Below, one piece after another: positions 1 to 7,185 of a stretch of 32,296 nucleotides of DNA. How positions within the stretch are numbered: position 1 is the first letter of the stretch; each line of letters begins with the position of its first letter. A program made the position numbers and the translations under genes. Source of the DNA: Bacteroidota bacterium (GTDB taxonomy: Bacteria > Bacteroidota > Bacteroidia > Chitinophagales > Chitinophagaceae); contig JABDCE010000032.1 in the NCBI GenBank assembly GCA_013288285.1, positions 1 through 32,296 on the forward strand. Direction: 5' to 3'. Under the pieces are notes generated by a model, which was not told where the DNA came from, did no database searches, and worked only from the letters and a program-made list of their open reading frames with translations.

Positions 1-374
1 GCAAGAAGCTGGAAGCTGACCAAAATGTGAACGTATACCTGGTAAATACAGGCTGGAGCGGTGGCGCTTATGGCACCGGCAACCGTATGAAACTCAGTTA
101 TACGCGTGCTATGATCACAGCAGCAATGAATGGTGAACTCGCGGGCTCTACGTTCGTACCACACCCGGTATTCGGGGTGCTGATGCCGACTACTGTGCCT
201 AACGTGCCATCTGAAATACTGATACCACGCAATACCTGGGCAGATAAGGAAGCATACGACAAAAAAGCAGCTGAACTGGCTGGCTTGTTCGTAAAGAATT
301 TTGCCAAATATGCCGACCAGGCAAGTGAAGAAATATGCTCTGCCGCACCAAAAGTGATGTCGGTAGTTGCATAA
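1..374 (+). CDS. pckA: Phosphoenolpyruvate carboxykinase (ATP), C-terminal part
   Basis: The gene is cut by the left edge; the frame is open from base 3 and ends with TAA at 372-374. PEP carboxykinase converts oxaloacetate and ATP to PEP, CO2 and ADP in the cytoplasm, the first committed step of gluconeogenesis. The visible 123 residues contain the stretch VYLVNTGWSGGAYGTG followed by RMKLSYTRAMITAAMNGEL, which is characteristic of the C-terminal region of the ATP-dependent family; the GTP-dependent family does not have it. The remainder (PRNTWADKEAYDKKAAELAGLF) also fits the usual C-terminus. A clear intrinsic terminator follows, so the gene ends a transcript. The N-terminal domain and the catalytic kinase motifs lie outside the window. 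Confidence 0.96.
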   Translation, partial: KKLEADQNVNVYLVNTGWSGGAYGTGNRMKLSYTRAMITAAMNGELAGSTFVPHPVFGVLMPTTVPNVPSEILIPRNTWADKEAYDKKAAELAGLFVKNFAKYADQASEEICSAAPKVMSVVA

Positions 375-397
375 TATTGATTTTCAAGCAAATATTC

Positions 398-432
398 AAA
401 AGGCTGTCCCGACCGGGCAGCCTTTTGTTTTT
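398..432 (+). terminator. Intrinsic terminator of pckA
   Basis: A 9-bp perfect stem (398-406 AAAAGGCTG with 418-426 CAGCCTTTT), extended inward by further pairs including a G-T wobble, encloses a five-base loop. The right arm runs into TTTTGTTTTT. It starts 24 bases after the pckA stop. Confidence 0.85.
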
Positions 433-578
433 CGGGTAAAATACATGGCTATCATTAACAATGCAATAGCATACTCTGGCACCCTTTTTGTACGTTATAG
501 TGTAAGGACGGGACCAAAAGCAGCCTGCTTTACCCCTCCGCAGATGAAGTGCGGAGCAAATGATAAGACAAGCTGTAA

Positions 579-603
579 GGAACGATGACGAAATAAATTT
601 CAC
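579..603 (+). repeat. Inverted repeat, left arm (25 bp)
   Basis: It begins GGAACGATGACGAAATAAAT and is the reverse complement of 711-735 with one mismatch in 25 bases. The pair spans 157 bp in total. The arms could be the terminal inverted repeats of a small non-autonomous element, or the stem of a long RNA hairpin. No transposase is nearby and no convincing target-site duplication is visible. Confidence 0.8.
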
Positions 604-710
604 CATCTTACTTGTTCTATTCCATTTTTATTTCGTTGTAAAAATCTTTAAATAGCTTACTATTCGCAGATTTTACGCCTCATAAAAAAGAAATATAACA
701 TCGCAATATA

Positions 711-735
711 GTGGAATTTATTTCGTCATCGTTCC
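711..735 (-). repeat. Inverted repeat, right arm (25 bp)
   Basis: Reverse-complement partner of 579-603 (24 of 25 match). It lies 42 bases upstream of the start at 778, so it may be in that gene's leader or promoter region. Confidence 0.8.
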
Positions 736-777
736 AAAGGTGTTCTGCCCGATGGTAAGAACCTAAACAACTGTTTT

Positions 778-1053
778 ATGAAAAAGATACTCAATAGTAT
801 CCGTAACAAATTCGCATTTTTTTGCGTGGCTATGCTCTCAGCCGTTTATTCATTTGCCCAGGACGCGGCTGACCAATCAGGATCCATATACGATGTGAAG
901 CCAGCGAAGCATGTTTTTAACGTGTACAGCATGTCTTTCGAATACATTCTTTTCGGAGTGGTGGTGATATTCCTGGGGTATGTGGGCTACCGCTATATGC
1001 ATGACCATGCTGATGAGGAGGACGATGTAAGCCATGAACCGCACCATCAGTAA
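778..1053 (+). CDS. Small membrane protein of unknown function
   Basis: A 91-residue protein I do not recognise. Residues about 8-27 form a signal peptide-like stretch ending in SFAQ, which predicts cleavage near residue 28. Residues about 56-72 (YILFGVVVIFLGYVGYRY) form a single membrane span. The C-terminus is short and rich in His, Asp and Glu (HDHADEEDDVSHEPHHQ) and could bind metal, although nothing proves this. The predicted topology is an extracytoplasmic N-terminal part, one span and a charged cytoplasmic tail. The gene stands alone between the inverted repeat region and a convergent ABC transporter gene, and a weak terminator lies directly after it. The start is the only ATG before the signal-like stretch. 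Confidence 0.7.
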   Translation: MKKILNSIRNKFAFFCVAMLSAVYSFAQDAADQSGSIYDVKPAKHVFNVYSMSFEYILFGVVVIFLGYVGYRYMHDHADEEDDVSHEPHHQ

Positions 1054-1063
1054 AAGGGCAGGG

Positions 1064-1090
1064 GCCTGTTAAGACTTCGGCAGGCTTTTT
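1064..1090 (+). terminator. Possible terminator after the small membrane protein
   Basis: A 5-bp GC-rich stem (1064-1068 GCCTG with 1081-1085 CAGGC) is followed by five T at 1086-1090. It overlaps the 3' end of the convergent ABC gene, which is common at tight convergent junctions. The stem is short, so confidence is moderate. Confidence 0.5.
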
Positions 1091-1869
1091 ATCCGCTCCT
1101 GTTCCCTGGCTTCAATCATACTCATTTCCTTGGCCTTGGCAAGAAAGTCTGAGGCGAAAATGAAGGAATTGAGTTTTTCGTCTTTGCTGAAGATGATCTC
1201 TTTGTTTGTGCCTTCCCACTGCTTATTACCCTGGTACATGTACACAATATGGTCGCCGCTTTCCATTACGGTATTCATATCGTGAGTATTGATGACGGTA
1301 GTGATGTTATATTCCAGTGTGATTTCTTTTATAAGCTTGTCGATGACTAGTGACGTTTGTGGATCGAGGCCGGAATTGGGCTCATCGCAGAAAAGGTATT
1401 TAGGGTTCTGAACAATGGCCCGTGCCAATGCTACGCGTTTGCGCATACCACCGCTTAATTCTGCCGGAAATTTTTTGTTGGTGTCCTTCAGGTTCACGCG
1501 GTCCAGCACCTCATTTACTCGCCTTAGTTTCTCGTCGTGGCTATCGTGGGTAAACATATCCAGCGGGAACATTACATTGGCTTCAACTGTTTTACTGTCG
1601 AACAAAGCGCCGCCCTGGAACAACATGCCGATGTGCTTGCGTAATTCTTTCAGTTCCTTTTCGCTCATCGTCACTATATCCCGCCCTTCATAAAGCACCG
1701 ATCCGGCATCCACCGGGAGTAAGCCGATGACGGTCTTCATGAGCACCGTTTTGCCGCTGCCACTGGTACCAATGATGAGGTTGGTCTTGCCCGTCTCCAT
1801 TACCGCAGAAACATCCTGCAATACCACTTTATCTCCGAAGCTCTTCCGTACGTTCTTTATCTCGATCAT
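1069..1869 (-). CDS. ABC transporter ATP-binding protein, MlaF-like
   Basis: This 266-residue cytoplasmic ATPase would power an ABC importer or lipid transporter. It has Walker A GTSGSGKT at 34-41, the Q-loop glutamine at 85 (MLFQGGALF), the signature LSGGM at 138-142, Walker B YLFCDEP at 158-164, the D-loop SGLDP and the H-loop His at about 196. The FQGGALFDSKTVEANVMFPL stretch and the CDEPNSGLDP wording fit the MlaF/Mkl subfamily, which acts with an MlaE permease and an MlaD lipid-binding protein in retrograde phospholipid transport across the envelope. Neither partner is encoded nearby, which is unusual; they must be elsewhere or the substrate differs. The upstream gene on the same strand ends 87 bases before it, across a short-repeat tract. 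Confidence 0.9.
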   Translation of the reverse strand: MIEIKNVRKSFGDKVVLQDVSAVMETGKTNLIIGTSGSGKTVLMKTVIGLLPVDAGSVLYEGRDIVTMSEKELKELRKHIGMLFQGGALFDSKTVEANVMFPLDMFTHDSHDEKLRRVNEVLDRVNLKDTNKKFPAELSGGMRKRVALARAIVQNPKYLFCDEPNSGLDPQTSLVIDKLIKEITLEYNITTVINTHDMNTVMESGDHIVYMYQGNKQWEGTNKEIIFSKDEKLNSFIFASDFLAKAKEMSMIEAREQERIKSLPKS

Positions 1870-1883
1870 TGGTGGTCAGTAGA

Positions 1884-1933
1884 TAGTATTTAGTATTTAG
1901 TCTTTAGTATAAAGTAGAAAGTATAAAGTAGAA
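1884..1933. repeat. Short tandem repeats between genes
   Basis: Two blocks adjoin. A 7-base period (TAGTATT and variants) covers about 1884-1905. Two exact copies of AGTATAAAGTAGAA lie at 1906-1919 and 1920-1933 (period 14). The tract separates the carboxyltransferase gene from the ABC gene on the minus strand. Confidence 0.85.
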
Positions 1934-1956
1934 AGTTGTTAATCGTTAGTATTTTG

Positions 1957-3585
1957 TTAGACCTGGAATACGCCCATTTTAAATTCTTTGTGTGTCTGCG
2001 AATGGTTAGCCGCATTGATGCCTTCTGATATCACAGACCTTGTTTCAGCAGGGTCTATGATCTCATCTACCCACAGCCTTGCTGCGGCATAGTATGCAGA
2101 AGTCTGGCTATCGTAGCGGTCAATGATCTCCTTGAGCATAGCCGCTTCTTTTTCCGGTTCTATCACTTCACCTTTTGCTTTGAGCGAGGCTACCTGTATC
2201 TGTAACAAAGTCTTTGCCGCCTGCTCACCACCCATCACTGCTATCTTAGCGTTTGGCCACGCATAGATGAAGCGCGGATCATACGCCTTGCCGCACATCG
2301 CATAGTTGCCAGCGCCATAAGAGTTGCCAATGATAATGGTGATTTTAGGCACTACCGAATTGGCCACCGCGTTGACGAGTTTTGCTCCATCTTTAATGAT
2401 ACCGGAATGCTCACTGCGGCTGCCCACCATAAAGCCGGTAACATCCTGCAGGAATACCAGTGGTATCTTCTTCTGGTTGCAATTCATAATAAACCGTGCA
2501 GCCTTATCGGCGCTGTCGTTGTAGATAACGCCGCCCATCTGCATTTCACCCTTGCCGCTTTTTACTATCTTGCGCTGGTTGGCTACAATGCCCACTGCCC
2601 AGCCATCTACCCGGCCATAACCGCATACGATGGTCTTGCCGTAGTCTTCCTTAAACTGATCGAATTCTGACTTGTCGACGATGCACTTGATCACATCTAC
2701 TACATCAAATGATTTGTTGTTGGCGGCTGATACCAGGCCATATATTTCATTGGCCTCTTTAAGCGGAAGGGCAGGTTTGATACGATCATACCCCTGTCTT
2801 GGCATTTCGCCTACTTTGTCCATGATACGACGCACCTGGTCCAGGCACTCCTGCTCGGTATCAAATTTATAGTCGGCTATGCCACTGATCTCAGTATGCG
2901 TTTTGGCGCCACCAAGCGTCTGAATATCTATGTCTTCGCCAATGGCAGCTTTTACGAGGTATGGCCCGGCCAGGAAGATGGAACCATTACCTTCTACCAT
3001 CAGCGTTTCATCGCTCATGATAGGCAGATACGCGCCGCCAGCAACACAGCTACCCATAACAGCTGCTATCTGGGTGATACCCATTGCGCTCATCTGTGCA
3101 TTGTTGCGGAATATGCGGCCAAAGTGCTCCTTGTCGGGAAATATTTCGTCCTGCATAGGCAGGTATACACCGGCACTGTCTACTATGTAGATGACGGGCA
3201 GGTTATTTTCCATGGCTATCTCCTGCATACGCAGGTTTTTCTTGCCGGTGATAGGGAACCATGCGCCTGCCTTCACAGTATTGTCGTTGGCTACTATTAC
3301 ACATTGACGGCCGCAAACATAACCCAGTCCCGCTACTGTTCCACCGGCAGGACAGCCGCCATGCTCCTTATACATATCGTAGCCGGTGAAGGCGCCGATC
3401 TCTGTAAACACACTGCCTTTATCTATTAAGTATTGTATACGCTCACGGGGTGCCATTTTACCTTTTTCCCGGGCTTTATCCATTGCTTTTTTACCACCGC
3501 CAAGGCTTATTACCGCATGTCGCTGCTTCATCTGGCTTACTGCCAGCCGCATAGCGTCATCGTTTTTATTGAATTCCAGGTTCAT
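1957..3585 (-). CDS. Acyl-CoA carboxylase, carboxyltransferase (beta) subunit
   Basis: The 542-residue protein belongs to the propionyl-/methylcrotonyl-/acetyl-CoA carboxylase beta family, which moves the carboxyl group from biotin to an acyl-CoA. The order of features fits: an N-terminal crotonase-like domain (KMAPRERIQYLIDKGSVFTE, then the oxyanion-hole region GGAYLP), and a C-terminal crotonase-like domain (GVIYNDSADKAARFI, IPLVFLQDVTGFMVG, GNSYGAGNYAMCGKAYDPRF, WPNAKIAVMGGEQAA). The wording GNSYGAGNYAMCG recalls methylcrotonyl-CoA carboxylase beta chains, so leucine breakdown is as likely as propionate use; I cannot decide. The open frame continues to 3666, but ATG at 3585 is chosen because an exact -7 promoter box lies 5 bases upstream and the protein then has the usual family length. 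No biotin-carrying alpha subunit is adjacent. Confidence 0.92.
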   Translation of the reverse strand: MNLEFNKNDDAMRLAVSQMKQRHAVISLGGGKKAMDKAREKGKMAPRERIQYLIDKGSVFTEIGAFTGYDMYKEHGGCPAGGTVAGLGYVCGRQCVIVANDNTVKAGAWFPITGKKNLRMQEIAMENNLPVIYIVDSAGVYLPMQDEIFPDKEHFGRIFRNNAQMSAMGITQIAAVMGSCVAGGAYLPIMSDETLMVEGNGSIFLAGPYLVKAAIGEDIDIQTLGGAKTHTEISGIADYKFDTEQECLDQVRRIMDKVGEMPRQGYDRIKPALPLKEANEIYGLVSAANNKSFDVVDVIKCIVDKSEFDQFKEDYGKTIVCGYGRVDGWAVGIVANQRKIVKSGKGEMQMGGVIYNDSADKAARFIMNCNQKKIPLVFLQDVTGFMVGSRSEHSGIIKDGAKLVNAVANSVVPKITIIIGNSYGAGNYAMCGKAYDPRFIYAWPNAKIAVMGGEQAAKTLLQIQVASLKAKGEVIEPEKEAAMLKEIIDRYDSQTSAYYAAARLWVDEIIDPAETRSVISEGINAANHSQTHKEFKMGVFQV

Positions 3586-3590
3586 GGGTG

Positions 3591-3598
3591 CAAAAATA
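3591..3598 (-). promoter_or_regulatory. Bacteroidota -7 promoter box (carboxyltransferase gene)
   Basis: TATTTTTG on the minus strand matches TAnnTTTG exactly, 5 bases upstream of ATG 3585. Transcription should start at or just before the start codon. This supports 3585 rather than 3666 as the start. Confidence 0.65.
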
Positions 3599-3711
3599 GC
3601 GTTTAATTGATAATTTAGGCCATTGTCATACCCCTGAAGGTTGGCTATTTGCCGTATGACAACCAATAAACTTAACAGACAGCGGCTGTCGGTCTTTTAA
3701 CGGAATCCCCT

Positions 3712-3719
3712 TAACTTTG
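3712..3719 (+). promoter_or_regulatory. Bacteroidota -7 promoter box (cmk)
   Basis: TAACTTTG matches TAnnTTTG exactly, 4 bases before ATG 3724, suggesting a leaderless or nearly leaderless mRNA. No clear -33 TTTG is visible. Confidence 0.65.
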
Positions 3720-3723
3720 TCAT

Positions 3724-4437
3724 ATGTCGGCCCACAAGATCATAATAGCTATTGATGGTTTCTCATCCTGCGGCAAAAGCACCCTTGCAAAAGAGTTGGC
3801 CCAAAGGCTGGAGTATAACTATATAGACAGCGGTGCGATGTACCGGGCTATAACGCTGTATTTTCTTCGCAATTTCATCGATTTTTCAGATCATGACAAG
3901 GTGCTGGAAGCGCTGGCAAACATCAATCTCTTATTTGTATTCAACGAGGAAACGCAGACATCGGACATACACCTGAACGACGAGGACGTAGAGCCCTATA
4001 TACGTGACATGATCGTATCTGAGAAAGTGAGTGAAGTGGCGGCGATACGTGAGGTACGCTCGTTTGCGGTAGCGCAACAGAAACGCATGGGCAGGAAGAA
4101 AGGCATTGTGATGGACGGAAGGGATATAGGTACTGCGGTATTCCCCGATGCGGAACTGAAGATATTTATGACCGCCGACCCGGAAGTAAGGGTAGTGCGC
4201 CGCTATAAGGAAATGTATGCGACAAATCCGCACATAACCATTGAAGAGGTACGACACAACCTGGAACTGAGGGATTATATAGACAGCACACGCGAAGAAA
4301 GCCCCCTGCACCAGGCAGCGGACGCCATACTACTGGATAATAGCGTACTTACCCGCGAGGAGCAACTGGAAACAGTACTCGAATGGGTGAAGGATAGGGC
4401 AACAAACCCGCACCCCCAGGGGAGTGCGGTGCATTAA
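3724..4437 (+). CDS. cmk: Cytidylate kinase
   Basis: This 237-residue cytoplasmic enzyme phosphorylates CMP and dCMP with ATP, feeding CTP and dCTP synthesis. The P-loop is GFSSCGKST at residues 12-20, followed by the NMP-binding stretch YIDSGAMYRAIT. The motifs VMDGRDIGTAVFPDAELKIFM and RVVRRYKEM are diagnostic of Cmk and include the Arg and Asp residues that bind CMP. The C-terminal part RDYIDSTREESPLHQAADAI is the usual lid region. Length is normal for the family. It stands alone, divergent from the carboxyltransferase gene across a short promoter region and convergent with the csbD-like gene. Confidence 0.96.
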   Translation: MSAHKIIIAIDGFSSCGKSTLAKELAQRLEYNYIDSGAMYRAITLYFLRNFIDFSDHDKVLEALANINLLFVFNEETQTSDIHLNDEDVEPYIRDMIVSEKVSEVAAIREVRSFAVAQQKRMGRKKGIVMDGRDIGTAVFPDAELKIFMTADPEVRVVRRYKEMYATNPHITIEEVRHNLELRDYIDSTREESPLHQAADAILLDNSVLTREEQLETVLEWVKDRATNPHPQGSAVH

Positions 4438-4456
4438 GTTTTGTTCAGTCGGCAGT

Positions 4457-4642
4457 CTACAGCGATTTCAGCCATTTTATAACCTCATCCCTGGTTTTGC
4501 CCAGTTTCTGCTGTATACGCCCCAGCGTTTCATCATCCTTGCCTTCTTCATATTGCAGATCATCGTCTGTAAGGTTGGCATTGGCTTGTTTTATCTTGCC
4601 TTTCCATTCGTTCCATTTGCCTTTAAATTCTAACTTGTCCAT
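4457..4642 (-). CDS. CsbD-like small stress protein
   Basis: A 61-residue hydrophilic protein of the CsbD family, recognised by the start [20 protein letters not shown], the segment [15 protein letters not shown] and the end [13 protein letters not shown]. CsbD-family proteins are abundant small proteins induced by general stress in several bacteria; their molecular role is unknown. The frame is open to 4678, but the internal ATG at 4642 is chosen because the family motif begins there. The 12 extra residues ([10 protein letters not shown]) look like translated leader sequence. Confidence 0.85.
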   Translation of the reverse strand: MDKLEFKGKWNEWKGKIKQANANLTDDDLQYEEGKDDETLGRIQQKLGKTRDEVIKWLKSL

Positions 4643-4699
4643 AGCGGTAGTTTTTAAGTAAGGGTATTTAAAATCCATGCCACAGAAAAACGGATTAAT

Positions 4700-4707
4700 T
4701 ACCTTTG
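4700..4707 (+). promoter_or_regulatory. Bacteroidota -7 promoter box (class D beta-lactamase-like gene)
   Basis: TACCTTTG matches TAnnTTTG exactly and ends 19 bases before ATG 4727, leaving a short leader. Confidence 0.6.
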
Positions 4708-4726
4708 CGGCAAATAGTAAATTTTC

Positions 4727-5584
4727 ATGCGTTCTCGAATCATAGCCGGCTGTCTTATTGTCATTTTATTTTCCTGCTGCAGGGATGCCAGGATCAAGGA
4801 ACATAGCGACTGGGGTAAGTATTTTGATAATTACGGGATAAAGAATGCCTGCTTTATACTGCGGGATAACAACCATGAATCGATACACTATTACAATAAG
4901 CCGCGCTGCGTGGAGCGCATACTGCCGGCGTCTACTTTTAAAGTTTTTCTCTCACTGGTAGCATTGGAAACGGCTGTGGCCCCTGATGACCAGTTGGTGA
5001 TCAAATGGGACAGTGTACACCGTAAGCCGGAGTGGGATAAGGACATGAACCTGCGTGAGGCGCTGAAAACAAGTTCTGAACCCTACTTTAAAGAACTGGC
5101 CCGCCGCATAGGCCCGGCCAGGATGCAGCATTACTTAGACACGGTGAAGTATGGCAATATGACGATGTGGGGCAAGGTAGACGAGATCTGGGAGAATGAC
5201 TCGCTACAAATATCTGCAGATGAGCAAATGGGATTTTTGAAGAAGCTCTATTTTACCGAGTTGCCTTTTGCGGAGCGCACGCAGCGTATTGTAAAGACCA
5301 TGATGCAGTGGGAGCAGACACCCGACCACAACCTCTACTATAAAACTGGAACAGGCATGGTGGGCGGCAAGACCGTATACTGGGTGATAGGTTTTGCGGA
5401 GCGTATAGAGCATGTGAAAGAACCGGAAGGATCAATGAACAAAAGTGATGTGCGCGAGTATCCCTACTTTTTTGCGCAAAACTTTGAAATGCCTACTGCT
5501 GATACCTCTAAGGACTGGTATAAAGTGCGCTTAGCCATTGTGCATGACATACTAACGGACTACGGAGCCCTGCCTAAAAACTAA
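4727..5584 (+). CDS. Class D beta-lactamase-like lipoprotein
   Basis: The 285-residue protein has a lipoprotein signal peptide (about residues 5-17, lipobox LFSC with Cys17), so it is probably membrane-anchored in the periplasm. The OXA-type motifs are in order: STFK at 69-72 (catalytic Ser and the Lys that is carbamylated in this family), SSE at 116-118 in the place of SxV, YGN at 142-144, Trp155 followed by [17 protein letters not shown], and KTG at 206-208. The presence of YGN and the Trp separates it from ordinary penicillin-binding proteins. The SxV valine is replaced by glutamate, so hydrolytic activity cannot be assumed; it may be an intrinsic carbapenemase-like or penicillinase enzyme, or a penicillin sensor or divergent relative. 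The next gene begins 20 bases later and is probably co-transcribed. Confidence 0.88.
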   Translation: MRSRIIAGCLIVILFSCCRDARIKEHSDWGKYFDNYGIKNACFILRDNNHESIHYYNKPRCVERILPASTFKVFLSLVALETAVAPDDQLVIKWDSVHRKPEWDKDMNLREALKTSSEPYFKELARRIGPARMQHYLDTVKYGNMTMWGKVDEIWENDSLQISADEQMGFLKKLYFTELPFAERTQRIVKTMMQWEQTPDHNLYYKTGTGMVGGKTVYWVIGFAERIEHVKEPEGSMNKSDVREYPYFFAQNFEMPTADTSKDWYKVRLAIVHDILTDYGALPKN

Positions 5585-5604
5585 CGCCACTAATAATCCC
5601 GATA

Positions 5605-6072
5605 ATGCCTGCAAAATTATTTCTCCTGTTTTTTGTTGTGTGCGGCGTATTCGGCAACAGGGGGAAAAATGTGGATGCGACGGAGAAAAAGAAAACATTC
5701 CTGAAGATCGTAGATCTCACGAGGCACAACCAGGTGGATTCTTTACGGGAATATCTGCCCGATCAATATGAAGAGGACTCTTTTTACTTTACCACCAATA
5801 TCAGTAATGCAAGGGCGCTGTTGAGCGCCAGTAATTCGCCGGTAAGCATGGATAGTATAAAGCTTACGGACAGCACATTTGCGGCGGACGCGAACAGCGA
5901 GATATATTACTACCGGTTGACCCGCTACCGGGATAGCACATATACGGGGGCCATCACCATAGGGTTTTACGGACATACATCAGACCAGGCGTGTTTTTTA
6001 TCCACTGATTATGTTCCTGATGATGGTTCGGCAGAGATGATGCAAATGCTTAATAAATATCTGCCTAAATAG
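5605..6072 (+). CDS. Secreted protein of unknown function
   Basis: A 155-residue protein I do not recognise. The N-terminus MPAKLFLLFFVVCGVFG is a signal peptide-like stretch (cleavage near residue 17-19, or a lipid anchor on Cys13 if an atypical lipobox is used). The rest is soluble and rich in Ser, Thr, Asp and Tyr with alternating hydrophobic residues, suggesting a small alpha/beta fold. It lies 20 bases after the class D beta-lactamase-like gene in the same direction, so the two probably form an operon and this protein may act in the same periplasmic context. Confidence 0.65.
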   Translation: MPAKLFLLFFVVCGVFGNRGKNVDATEKKKTFLKIVDLTRHNQVDSLREYLPDQYEEDSFYFTTNISNARALLSASNSPVSMDSIKLTDSTFAADANSEIYYYRLTRYRDSTYTGAITIGFYGHTSDQACFLSTDYVPDDGSAEMMQMLNKYLPK

Positions 6073-6156
6073 TAGCTGCCGGCTGATTTAGCCGCCTTTA
6101 ACCTGATTAGTAAATTATTTTAATTATTTTGACAGCGTTTCACTAAATAACCACAC

Positions 6157-7179
6157 ATGGACTTTTCAGCAAAGCAAATAGCAGGCATACTTAACGGGCA
6201 GATAGAAGGTGACGCAGAGGCTAAAATATCAAAGCTGTCGAAGATAGAAGAAGGTGTACCGGGCTCTATTTCGTTCCTGGCCAATCCGCTTTATAATCAG
6301 TACCTGTATACTACTAATGCCACACTCGTAATAGTAAGTAAAGACCTGGTATTGACAGGACCGGTGAAGACAACGCTGATAAGAGTAGACAATCCCGGTA
6401 ATGCCTTTGCGAAACTGCTGGAGATGTATAACCAGGTGAAGCTGAACAAAAGCGGCGTATCGAAACATGCGTACATATCGGACAAGGCAAAGGTGGGCGA
6501 GAACATTTATGCAGGCGAGTTTGCCGTTGTGAGCGATGGCGCGCAGATAGGTAACAATGTAAAGATATACCCGCAGGTGTTTGTGGGAGAGAATGTGGTG
6601 ATAGGCGATAACACCACTGTATTTGCGGGCGTGAAAATATACTCTGATACGGTGATAGGTAAGGACTGTATAATACACTCAGGAACAGTAATAGGCAGCG
6701 ATGGTTTCCGGTTTGCAACAGAGAATGCCGAGGGCCAGCGGAAGATACCGCAGATAGGCAATGTGGTAATAGAAGATGATGTGGAGATAGGCGCCAACTG
6801 TGCCATAGACCGTGCTACGCTGGGGTCAACCATACTCAGGAAGGGTGTGAAGTTTGATAACCTGGTGCATATAGCACATAACGTAGAAGTAGGGGAGAGC
6901 AGCTATCTTGCCGCGTGCAACGTAGTTGCAGGGTCTACCAAAATAGGCAAGAACTGTATGTTCAGCGGGCAGGTGGGCATAGTGGGGCATCTGCAGATAG
7001 CAGATAACACTATTATCACCGCACAGTCGGGAATCTCAAAGAGCATTACGAAGCCGGGTGGTGTATACATGGGATCGCCTGCATTCGATGCCAATAAATA
7101 CCGGAAAGCATTTGTGCACTTCCGCAATTTTGAGAGCATTGTAGACCGCATCAGTAAGCTGGAGCAAGATAAGAAGTAG
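6157..7179 (+). CDS. lpxD: UDP-3-O-acylglucosamine N-acyltransferase
   Basis: LpxD adds the N-linked hydroxyacyl chain from acyl-ACP to UDP-3-O-acylglucosamine, the third step of lipid A synthesis, in the cytoplasm. The 340-residue protein has the N-terminal uridine-binding domain (residues about 1-95, with [14 protein letters not shown]), followed by left-handed beta-helix hexapeptide repeats (about 105-320, e.g. [33 protein letters not shown]) and a C-terminal helix. The IAHNV motif carries the probable catalytic histidine (His241). GSDGFRFA and [12 protein letters not shown] are typical of the family. It is not next to lpxA, lpxB or fabZ here. Its stop is only 6 bases from that of the convergent gene. 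Confidence 0.96.
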   Translation: MDFSAKQIAGILNGQIEGDAEAKISKLSKIEEGVPGSISFLANPLYNQYLYTTNATLVIVSKDLVLTGPVKTTLIRVDNPGNAFAKLLEMYNQVKLNKSGVSKHAYISDKAKVGENIYAGEFAVVSDGAQIGNNVKIYPQVFVGENVVIGDNTTVFAGVKIYSDTVIGKDCIIHSGTVIGSDGFRFATENAEGQRKIPQIGNVVIEDDVEIGANCAIDRATLGSTILRKGVKFDNLVHIAHNVEVGESSYLAACNVVAGSTKIGKNCMFSGQVGIVGHLQIADNTIITAQSGISKSITKPGGVYMGSPAFDANKYRKAFVHFRNFESIVDRISKLEQDKK

Positions 7180-7185
7180 GCGTGC

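Larger units (their letters stand above)
433..777. other. Gene-free stretch with two hairpins and an inverted repeat pair
   Basis: No convincing gene is present. Two small hairpins sit close together: 517-522 with 526-531 (loop of 3) and 536-542 with 550-556 (7-bp perfect stem CTCCGCA/TGCGGAG, loop GATGAAG). A 25-bp inverted repeat pair follows at 579-603 and 711-735, enclosing 107 AT-rich bases. No tRNA or known riboswitch was recognised. The small membrane protein gene starts at 778. Confidence 0.6.

Noticed and set aside
6080..6094. Small hairpin CGGCT/AGCCG after the gene ending at 6072
   Set aside because: Only 5 bp, followed by CCTTTAACC rather than a T-run; not enough for a terminator call.
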